From NCBI GenBank assembly GCA_041402125.1, contig JAWKSY010000009.1, positions 124,001 to 188,000 on the forward strand: 64,000 nt of DNA, read 5' to 3'. Origin of the DNA: JAWKSY01 sp041402125. Its GTDB lineage: Bacteria; Planctomycetota; GCA-002687715; DRQF01. Under the pieces are notes generated by a model, which searched no databases, had not been told where the DNA came from, and worked only from the letters and a program-made list of their open reading frames with translations. Made by a program: the position numbers and the translations under genes. This document shows positions 57,461-64,000 of this stretch, piece by piece. The stretch's first letter is position 1; each line of letters begins with the position of its first letter.

Positions 57461-59242
57461 TCACTTGCCGGGCGCCACGCGGAAGTCCCAGGGACGCAGG
57501 CCGAGGAGGTGCGGGACGACGTTCTCCACCCGGCGGTTCCAGACCACGCAGGACGGGTTCACGAAGAGGAAGGTCATGGGCTGGAGCTCGTCGAGGCGGG
57601 CGTGCAGCGCGCGCGCCGCCTTGGTGCTCGCGAGTTCACCCTCGTTGTCGCGCAGGGTCTCGAGGAGCTCGTCGCACTTCGCGTCCGCGAAGTCCTGCCA
57701 GTTGTAGCCGCCCTGGCGCTGGGAGGAGTGGAAGAGCGCGTAGACGCCGGCCTCGGGGGCCGCGGCGTCGATGCCCCAGAGCAGCATGTAGGCGTCGTAG
57801 TCGTGCGCGGCGGCGCGCGGCCAGAGCGCGGAGGGCCCGTCGAGAGCCTCTTCGACGAGCTCGATGCCGACCTGCTTGAGCGCCTCGCGGAAGGGCTCGA
57901 TGATCGCGACGGCCCAGTCGGCGGCGGCGTTCTGGCGCAGGAGGGTGAAGCGGAAGGGCTTGCCGCCCTTGTCGAGGCGACCGTCCCCGTCGGAGTCCTT
58001 CCAGCCCGCCTCGGCGAGCAGCGCGAGCGCACGCGTGGGCGAGAATCGCGGCGCCTCGAGATCGGGGTCGTAGTAGTGGCTGCGGTAGAAGAAGGGACCC
58101 GAGACCGACCGCGAGAGATCGTGGTAACGCTCGCGGTTGATCCGCTCGCGCGGCATGAGGTGGGCGAGGGCGCGGCGGACGCGCGGATCGTCGAAGGGCG
58201 CCCGACCGCAGTTCCAGCCGATGTAGCTGAACTTCGAGAGGTGGTAGTGGGCCTTCCCGAACTTCTCGTCCCAGGGCTCGCCCTTCAGGGCGACGAAGCG
58301 CTCGATCGAGTTGAAGGGCGCGATGTCGATCAGGCCCTGCGCGAGCTGCTCCTCGATCTGGATCGAGTCCTCGACGACCTTGTAGACGAACTCCTGCACC
58401 CGGTAGCGGTTCTTGAACATCGCGTGGGCGTCGCCCCACCAGTCCGTCTTGCGGACGAAGGCGACCTCCTCGTCGACGATCCGGTCGTCCTTCAGGATGT
58501 AGGGTCCGCAGCCCATGAGCGTGCGCTGCTGGTCGAGAGCATCGGTGGTCGTCGCCATGGCCGCGGCGGGGGCGATGCAGAAGAAGAGCCCGAAGTCGCG
58601 GGCGGCGCGGCGACCGTTGTTCTCGTGGCGGACCCGGAATCGTCGGGCGTCCACCTTCTCGACGCCCCGGACCCGCTTGCCGCCCGCGTTCTCGTAGGCG
58701 ACCTGCGTGAGCTGCTGGATCGCGCCGAACTTCTCGAGGCAGGCCCAGGTGGCGACGGCGTCGTCGGCGGTGACCGGCGTGCCGTCGGTCCAGCGCGCGC
58801 CCTCGCGGATCGTCCAGACCTGCGCGTCGCCCTCGATCACCGGCATGGACTCGGCGAGCCAGGGCATCGGCTCGATCTCCTCGGGGTGCTCGGTGAGCAG
58901 CGAGAAGCTGAGGTGGTAGTTGATGAGCTTCTGCTCGATCGGCAGTCGCTGGGTCAGGGGGTTGAGGCGCTTCCAGCCGCCGTACTCGCGGATGACGACG
59001 CGCCCGGAGATGGGGTAGTCCTCGCGGAGCTCCGGATTCGGCTCGCCCTGGTAGACGCGCTCGCCGTTCTCCTCGACGAAGGTCGGCTTCGGCGCGGAGG
59101 CGGTCGGGGTGGCGGAACCGCCGCCCCCGCTCGGCGCGGCGGGCGGCGCCTCGTCGCAGCCCGTCAGCGGCAGCGCGGCGAGGATCGGGAGCGAGGCGAT
59201 CACGAGGGCCCGGCGGAGGCCCGCGAAGGGGATCTTGAACAT
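57461..59242 (-). CDS. ABC transporter substrate-binding protein, family 5 (peptide type)
   Basis: 593 aa lipoprotein. Signal (FKIPFAGLRRALVIASLPIL) with lipobox LPLTGC, then a Gly/Pro/Ser linker. SBP family 5 features: QVWTIREGARWTDGTPVTADDAVATW, FSYIGWNCGRAPFDDPRVRRALAHLMPR, and FEPAGW-like LAEAGWKDSDGDGRLDKGGK. It captures peptide or a similar solute at the outer face of the inner membrane for the DppB/C-like permeases. Start ATG with GGAAGGA. It leads the operon and lies 56 bp after the SurA-like gene. Confidence 0.93.
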   Translation of the reverse strand: MFKIPFAGLRRALVIASLPILAALPLTGCDEAPPAAPSGGGGSATPTASAPKPTFVEENGERVYQGEPNPELREDYPISGRVVIREYGGWKRLNPLTQRLPIEQKLINYHLSFSLLTEHPEEIEPMPWLAESMPVIEGDAQVWTIREGARWTDGTPVTADDAVATWACLEKFGAIQQLTQVAYENAGGKRVRGVEKVDARRFRVRHENNGRRAARDFGLFFCIAPAAAMATTTDALDQQRTLMGCGPYILKDDRIVDEEVAFVRKTDWWGDAHAMFKNRYRVQEFVYKVVEDSIQIEEQLAQGLIDIAPFNSIERFVALKGEPWDEKFGKAHYHLSKFSYIGWNCGRAPFDDPRVRRALAHLMPRERINRERYHDLSRSVSGPFFYRSHYYDPDLEAPRFSPTRALALLAEAGWKDSDGDGRLDKGGKPFRFTLLRQNAAADWAVAIIEPFREALKQVGIELVEEALDGPSALWPRAAAHDYDAYMLLWGIDAAAPEAGVYALFHSSQRQGGYNWQDFADAKCDELLETLRDNEGELASTKAARALHARLDELQPMTFLFVNPSCVVWNRRVENVVPHLLGLRPWDFRVAPGK

Positions 59243-59298
59243 GTTCGTCCTTCCGTCGCGCGGAGGTCCGGGAGCGAAGGCGCCCGTCCGTCCGGAGG

Positions 59299-61188
59299 CT
59301 ACTTGTCCGACGGCGTCGCGTCGAGGTCGGGGCACCGCAGCGCGTGCCGGCTCCGGAGCCGTTCCAGGTCGAAGCGCGAGCGGGTCAGCTCGACCCGGGC
59401 CTCGTCCCGATCGTTCTCGAGCGAGCGGATCGCCCGCTCGCGGAGCGCGGGGTCACGTCCCCAGCGCGCCTCCGGCGTCGGAGAGATCCGGTCGATGCGC
59501 GCGAGGACGGCCACCCGGTAGTCGAGTCCGATGGCGAGATCGAGGACGTCGCCCACCGCGTAGGGCCCCTCGGGACCCCGGCGCGCGGTCTCGGCCCAGC
59601 GCCACTCGAGGAAGCTCTGCACCCGTCGGCCGAGGCGATCGGAGCTGCGGGCGCGCGGGTGCCGCGAGTCGAAGGGACGGACGAAGAGTCGCGAGATCCG
59701 CTGCGCGTAGGCCGGGATCTCGAGGGCCGCGAAGGCGGCGCGGCGCGCCGCGGCCTCGTCGATCGCGCCGCTCGCGTCGCGCGTCTTCGCCAGCTCCTCG
59801 CCGAGTCGCGCCCGCCAGGTGCCGGCGAAGGCGCGGGCGGCCTGCTGGGCCGCGTTCCAGCGACCGAAGCGCACGAACTCGGGCCAGGCGCGATCGATGA
59901 CCTCGTCCGCCGCGCGGACGCGCATCGACTCCTTCTCGAGGAGGCGGAAGATCGCGGAGTAGAGCCCCGGCTGCTGCACGACCCCGTCGGCGAAGTAGAT
60001 GCTGGTCTCCTTCGTCGAGGCGCCGGTGTTGTAGTCGAGGAACTCGCCCGGCGCGGTGGCGTCGAGCAGGGGCTTCGAGTGATCGCCGGGCAGGACGGGA
60101 TCGTTGTCGAAGTCCCGGCGCACGGCGAAGGGGACGCGGCGGTAGGAGAACCCGTGCCGCGCCGCCTCGGCCTCGAGATCGATCGGCGTCTCGGAGGCGC
60201 GGTACGCGCGCCAGAGGCGCTCGAGGTACTTCGTCGTCCGCCAGATCCGCTCGAGGTGCGCGTCGACCAGCAGGAAGGAGTTCTGGTCGTCGAGGCCGTT
60301 CGGCAGCTCGGCGTTGAGTTTCGCGAAGCTCGAACGGCGACCCTCGGCCCAGGCGCGCTGCATGCGCGCCACGTCGACCGGTCCCGGCTCGAGATCGGCG
60401 GTGAGCTCCGCCAGGCTCCGGCCCTCCAGCCCCGGACGGGCCTTCTCGAACCAGTGGCGGAAGGTCTCCATCGAGAAGTCGCCGTAGCGGACGTGGAGCG
60501 CCTCGGCCCCGAGCGCGGGGTGCTCGGCGTCGTCGAAGGTCACCTTCAGCGCGTCGGGGACGAGCGCGTACCACTGCTCGTAGGCGGCCCGGTCGGCGGG
60601 GACCTCGCGACGGGGCGTCAGCTCGTCGGGCAGGGTCTCCGGCGCGATGGCGATCGCCTCGACGAGAAAGCTCGTGCCGAGGGCGAGGAAGCGGGCGTGG
60701 ATGGCCTCCTCCGTGATCTCCGCCGGCGGCGACATGCGGTCGAGGAAGGCGCTTCCGCGGTACTCGTCGCGGCAGTAGGCCTCGTAGGGGCGGAGCCCGC
60801 CGAACCCGCGCTCGCGGGCGTAGGCCTCGAGCCGGCCGCGATCGATGGCGTCGTCGACGATCACGCTGTCCCAGAGATCGCGGTGCGCGCGGCGCATCCA
60901 GGCGCGGAAGCCCTCCTCGTCGTCGCCGAGACCGAGGGCGCGCGCGCTCTCCACCCGGAAGGCGCGCTCCCAGGCCAGCTCGAGCTGTCGCGGCGCCTTC
61001 GCCTCGGGCGCGATGCGTCGGATCACCGCGAGGTGACCCGCGATCGTCTCCGGAGCCACCGTGACGACGCGGCCCTCGATCTCGAAGCTGCCGCCGCGGG
61101 GCGCGCCGTCCTGGCCGAGGCCGCGGGGCGGGAGGACGGCGGCGAGGAAGAGGGCGAGGGCGAGCGAGCGGGCGCGGACTCGGTGCAT
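59299..61188 (-). CDS. Secreted protein with SurA/PpiC-chaperone-like features
   Basis: 629 aa. Signal peptide (LALALFLAAVLPPRGLG). The helical N-terminal half with PPAEITEEAIHARFLALGTS and RVESARALGLGDDEEGFRAW resembles the N-terminal region of SurA/PpiD-type periplasmic chaperones. A short parvulin-like domain cannot be identified with confidence, so isomerase activity is doubtful. The C-terminal part is helical. It is expressed from a -10 at 61247-61252 and stands between the Mla-like genes and the dpp-type operon. The function in outer-membrane protein folding is an inference from the resemblance. Confidence 0.68.
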   Translation of the reverse strand: MHRVRARSLALALFLAAVLPPRGLGQDGAPRGGSFEIEGRVVTVAPETIAGHLAVIRRIAPEAKAPRQLELAWERAFRVESARALGLGDDEEGFRAWMRRAHRDLWDSVIVDDAIDRGRLEAYARERGFGGLRPYEAYCRDEYRGSAFLDRMSPPAEITEEAIHARFLALGTSFLVEAIAIAPETLPDELTPRREVPADRAAYEQWYALVPDALKVTFDDAEHPALGAEALHVRYGDFSMETFRHWFEKARPGLEGRSLAELTADLEPGPVDVARMQRAWAEGRRSSFAKLNAELPNGLDDQNSFLLVDAHLERIWRTTKYLERLWRAYRASETPIDLEAEAARHGFSYRRVPFAVRRDFDNDPVLPGDHSKPLLDATAPGEFLDYNTGASTKETSIYFADGVVQQPGLYSAIFRLLEKESMRVRAADEVIDRAWPEFVRFGRWNAAQQAARAFAGTWRARLGEELAKTRDASGAIDEAAARRAAFAALEIPAYAQRISRLFVRPFDSRHPRARSSDRLGRRVQSFLEWRWAETARRGPEGPYAVGDVLDLAIGLDYRVAVLARIDRISPTPEARWGRDPALRERAIRSLENDRDEARVELTRSRFDLERLRSRHALRCPDLDATPSDK

Positions 61189-61246
61189 CGGCGAGGGGTC
61201 CCTTCTCTCGGGGGCGGGATCGCGCGACGGGGCGCGCTCGAGTCCC

Positions 61247-61252
61247 AGGATA
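61247..61252 (-). promoter_or_regulatory. -10 promoter element upstream of the SurA-like gene
   Basis: On the minus strand this reads TATCCT, 58 nt upstream of the ATG at 61188, in the 125-bp gap after the MlaFE fusion gene. It probably drives the SurA-like gene and the dpp-type operon. Confidence 0.45.
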
Positions 61253-61313
61253 ACCGCCCGCCCGGCCCGGACCACCGGTCGCGATCGGGCCCGGCGCGGC
61301 GCCCGCGGTGGGG

Positions 61314-62867
61314 TCAGATGGGATCGAACTCGAGGAAGGCCGAGACCACCTGGACGAGGAGGACGAAGAGCGTCGCCCAGATGATGGTCCGGGTGACGGC
61401 GGTCGCCACGTCGCGGCCGCTGTCCTTCGGGCGCATCCCCTGGAAGTAGGCGATCGCGGCGACCCCGAGCGCGGAGAGGATCGACTTCCCGAGCACCCAG
61501 GCGCTGCCTTCCGGCAGGATCCCGCCGCCGCCCAGGAAGCGCCGCATCTCGGCCGCCCAGAACCAGGTCGATTGCTCGGGATGGATGGCGACGAAGACGA
61601 CGAGGCTCGCCGCCCGGGCGCAGGCCCAGTTGACCCAGACGAGGACCGGCATGCCGATCGCGTGGGCCCAGAGCAGGTTGCCGAGGAGATAGCGGTCGGG
61701 GTGGACGCCGAAGGACCGGAAGGCGTCCGTCTGCCGCGTGTACACGCGGTTGCCGACGTCGGCGGCGACGGCCGCGCCGCTGCGGGCGGCGACGAGCATC
61801 GCGGTCATGCCGGGCACCATGATGCGGAAGAGCGCGTAGCCGATCGCGCCGACGACGCGGTCGATGAGCAGCGGCTCCGTGTACTGCTTGAAGGGCAGGA
61901 AACTGAAGGTGAAGTAGGTGACGATGAGGCCGAGGATGAAGCCCGCGATCCCGACGTAGGCGAGCGCCGATCCCAGCGCCCCGAGCCGCAGGTAGTAGAG
62001 GAGGTAGCGCAGTCCCCAGCGGGCGCGCGGCCAGCGGACGACCGCGGTCAGGGCCGCGGCGGAGCGCAGGGCGGCCTCGAGGGCCCGGCCCGTGGCGACG
62101 AAGAGTTCCGTCGCGCGCGCGCCGGACCCCGGCGCGCGCGGGCCCGCCTCGGCCTCGGTGGGGCGGGCGTCGCGGAGCTGGGCGAGCACGCGGCCCACCT
62201 CCTCCGCCGGGACCTCGCGGAAGCTCCGCGTCGTCGGGTCGAGGAGCACGATGCGGTCGGCGATGTCCGCGAGCGCGGCGAGGTCGTGCGTCACCACGAG
62301 CGCGGTCTTGCCGTAGTCGTCCGTCGCCCGCCGGATGCGCGCGCCGACGGCGGCCGACATCGCCGGATCCAGTCCGGACGTCGGCTCGTCGTAGACGACG
62401 AGGTCGGGATCGAAGGCGAGCGTCCGCGCGAGCGCGCAGCGCTGCTTCATGCCGCCGGAGAGCGTCGCGACCGCGCCCGCCGTCCCGAGGTCGAAGTCCT
62501 CGATCAGCCGGTCGAGATCCTCCTCGCGTCCCTCGGGCGCCGCCCGGCCGTGGTCCCGGCCGAAGGCGAGGTTCTCGCGAGCGGACCACTCGTCGAAGAG
62601 CGCGAAGTCCTGGAAGACGATGCCGGCGCGGCGCCGCGCCGCCCGCGCGGCCGGCTCGCCGAAGAGGCGCACCTCGCCGGCGATCTCGAAGGCGGGGTCG
62701 CCGCGATCGAGGAGGTCGAGGATGAGGCGAAGGGTCAGCGACTTCCCGGAGCCGGAGAGTCCGACGAGGAGGACGAGCTCGCCCTCGGCGACGGTGAAGG
62801 AGGCGGACTCGAGCAGGAGCCGCCCGCCGGCGCGCAGCGTGAGATCGCGGACCTCGACCGCGCTCAA
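61314..62867 (-). CDS. Fused Mla-type ABC transporter: MlaF ATPase plus MlaE permease
   Basis: 517 aa. Residues 1-235 are an ABC ATPase: Walker A LVGLSGSGKSLTL, signature TLSGGMKQRCALARTLA, Walker B LVVYDEPTSGLDP, H-loop VVTHDLAALA. A linker of about 50 aa follows. Residues 290-517 are the MlaE/DUF140 permease, with five hydrophobic segments and the conserved MTAMLVAARSGAAVAADVG. In other bacteria MlaF and MlaE are separate chains that move phospholipid between membranes with MlaD. The TTG start has GGAGG 6 nt upstream and overlaps the upstream gene by 4 bp. It supports an outer membrane. Confidence 0.93.
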   Translation of the reverse strand: MSAVEVRDLTLRAGGRLLLESASFTVAEGELVLLVGLSGSGKSLTLRLILDLLDRGDPAFEIAGEVRLFGEPAARAARRRAGIVFQDFALFDEWSARENLAFGRDHGRAAPEGREEDLDRLIEDFDLGTAGAVATLSGGMKQRCALARTLAFDPDLVVYDEPTSGLDPAMSAAVGARIRRATDDYGKTALVVTHDLAALADIADRIVLLDPTTRSFREVPAEEVGRVLAQLRDARPTEAEAGPRAPGSGARATELFVATGRALEAALRSAAALTAVVRWPRARWGLRYLLYYLRLGALGSALAYVGIAGFILGLIVTYFTFSFLPFKQYTEPLLIDRVVGAIGYALFRIMVPGMTAMLVAARSGAAVAADVGNRVYTRQTDAFRSFGVHPDRYLLGNLLWAHAIGMPVLVWVNWACARAASLVVFVAIHPEQSTWFWAAEMRRFLGGGGILPEGSAWVLGKSILSALGVAAIAYFQGMRPKDSGRDVATAVTRTIIWATLFVLLVQVVSAFLEFDPI

Positions 62868-64000
62868 CGCACGCCTCCGTCCTCGCCGCGCCAGTCGGTC
62901 GCGCCCGCCTCGGGCGCGACGAGGATCCAGCGCTCGTCCTCGCGCAGGATCTTCCGCCGCAGGACGCGCGCGAGCTCGGGGTTGATGCCGCGCCCCTCCT
63001 CGTCGAGGACGACGCGGTTCGCGATCCGGTGGATCTCCGGCGTCAGCCGCTCGAGGAATCCCTGCAGCGGATCGCGCAGATCGGGGCGCGTCCAGATCGA
63101 GCCGAGGATCCCGGCCACGCGATCGTTCTCGACGACCCAGTTCCGCAGGATCGCGGCGAGGGCGTCGCGGAAGCGCGGATCGGCCGCGATCTCCTCCGCC
63201 GCGAGTCCGACGGCGCGCCGGATCTCGGGATCGTCGACCGCCTCGCGCAGCACCTCGGACGCGATGGCGCGGAAGTCGCCCTCGTGCGAGCGCAGGATCG
63301 GGATGGCCTCGCGCTGGGCGAAGCCGCGCAGGCGTTCGCGCACGCGGCGCTCCTCGCTGAAGGGCAGCTTGTCGACGAAGAGGTCCCAGGCGGCCGAACC
63401 CACCGGGAAGGCGGCGATCATCTCCTCGCCGATCTCGGTCACGAGCGGCGTCGCCCGGTCGCGGAGGGAGGGCCAGATCTCCTCCCGGACCACGCGCTCG
63501 GCGTGCGCTTCCCAGCCGCGCTCGCGCAGCACCGCGGCCAGCGCTTCGAACTCGCGATCGTTGTCCTCGAGGACGCGCGGCAGGTCCTCGCGCAGCGCCC
63601 CCGCCACCTCGCCGGCGAGGCGCTCCAGTCCGGGGCGGAGGTCGCCGAGGAGGCGTCCGCGCTCGCTTTCCCAGCGCGCGAGGAAGATGCGACGGACCTC
63701 CTCGCGAAGCTCGGCCGGAAAGAGCGTGGCGAGGATCCAGGCGATGTCGCCGCGCGTCGTGTAGGCCACGAGTCGTCCGCCGTCGCCGGTCCGCTCCGCG
63801 AAGTCGGGGTAGAGCGCGACCTCGGCGAGGAGGCCGTCGCCATCGCGCCGCACCGCGAGGACCTCGCCGGCCTGGAGGAGATGCCCGCCGACCTCGATGC
63901 GGAGCGCCGCGCCCGCCGCGACGGGCGCCGACGCGGGGAAACCGACCGTCCGCCGCGACGGCTCGCGCGTGAGCTGCGCGAGGCCGCGATCGAGCACGCG
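62864..64000 (-). CDS. Partial gene in mlaD position, MCE-like start region
   Basis: At least 378 codons; the 5' end lies beyond the window. The reading frame overlaps mlaFE by 4 bp (TTGA). An early segment, VAAGAALRIEVGGHLLQAGEVLAVRRDGDGLLAEV, has the strand pattern of the end of an MCE domain (MlaD family). The rest is a long charged helical region (LERLAGEVAGALREDLPRVLED, EEIAADPRFRDALAAILRNW), as in many MCE proteins with extended helical tails. MlaD-like proteins bind phospholipid and sit on the MlaFE complex. The call rests mainly on position and weak strand pattern. Confidence 0.6.
   Translation of the reverse strand, partial: RVLDRGLAQLTREPSRRTVGFPASAPVAAGAALRIEVGGHLLQAGEVLAVRRDGDGLLAEVALYPDFAERTGDGGRLVAYTTRGDIAWILATLFPAELREEVRRIFLARWESERGRLLGDLRPGLERLAGEVAGALREDLPRVLEDNDREFEALAAVLRERGWEAHAERVVREEIWPSLRDRATPLVTEIGEEMIAAFPVGSAAWDLFVDKLPFSEERRVRERLRGFAQREAIPILRSHEGDFRAIASEVLREAVDDPEIRRAVGLAAEEIAADPRFRDALAAILRNWVVENDRVAGILGSIWTRPDLRDPLQGFLERLTPEIHRIANRVVLDEEGRGINPELARVLRRKILREDERWILVAPEAGATDWRGEDGGVR

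Noticed and set aside
1..64000. tRNA, rRNA or known riboswitch genes
   Set aside because: Intergenic stretches were read by eye on both strands and no cloverleaf, rRNA segment or familiar riboswitch core was recognised; a covariance-model search could still find a divergent one.

Overview
The window is one contiguous stretch of a very GC-rich (about 70%) bacterial chromosome. It is packed with protein genes on both strands. I saw no rRNA, tRNA, CRISPR array, transposase or phage gene. A diderm cell is indicated by an Mla-type lipid transporter, an LPS-core-type kinase, many signal peptides and lipoproteins. The mix of families (FG-GAP/IPT secreted proteins, an ASPIC/UnbV protein, a DUF1570 metalloprotease, an FHA-Ser/Thr kinase, thioredoxin-fold proteins joined to HEAT or toroid domains) is typical of Planctomycetota and their environmental relatives. 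That placement is an inference from gene content, not a phylogeny.

Layout. 0-10.8 kb: a large secreted unknown, a DUF2238 membrane protein, and three paralogous secreted FG-GAP plus IPT proteins; the first two are a recent tandem duplication that includes the upstream region. 10.8-18.2 kb: two divergently transcribed GT4 glycosyltransferases, two GT2 glycosyltransferases, a DUF486 membrane protein, a half-size GDT1 protein and a DUF442-like lipoprotein phosphatase; this looks like surface glycan work. 18.2-24.7 kb: FHA-zinc ribbon-kinase, small conserved proteins, a COG2426 membrane protein, a threonine/serine exporter (thrE) preceded by a leader ORF and an intrinsic terminator, and a TPR lipoprotein. 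24.8-28.6 kb: proS, a CPBP protease, bioY, a DUF2314 protein. 28.7-36.7 kb: a small Arg/Trp-rich secreted protein behind a consensus sigma-54 promoter, a peptidase M24, several secreted proteins, a free-standing archaeal-type ThrRS editing domain and a DUF1570 protease. 37-42.5 kb: subtilase, ASPIC/UnbV protein, TPR protein, M15 peptidase. 42.5-49.5 kb: an ABC-2 exporter, a zinc-ribbon protein, DUF971, DUF2752, queF, ilvE and a thioredoxin-fold/toroid protein. 49.6-55.1 kb: a secreted protein with a 60-bp repeat tail that has drifted out of frame, an LPS-type kinase, a coiled-coil exported protein and a saccharopine-dehydrogenase-family enzyme. 55.1-64 kb: a minus-strand run holding a dipeptide-type ABC importer (permeases and binding protein, no ATPase), a SurA-like secreted protein, a fused MlaF-MlaE and a partial gene in the mlaD position.

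Regulation. Many genes have a recognisable -10 element, often of the extended TGnTAnnnT form, with no evident -35. In a few cases the -10 lies so close to the ATG that a leaderless mRNA is expected. The most interesting regulatory candidates are the thrE leader/terminator (21481-21709) and the sigma-54 promoter (29186-29201). The most interesting coding anomalies are the free-standing threonyl-tRNA editing domain, the MlaFE fusion, and the repeat tail with three indels that together restore frame.
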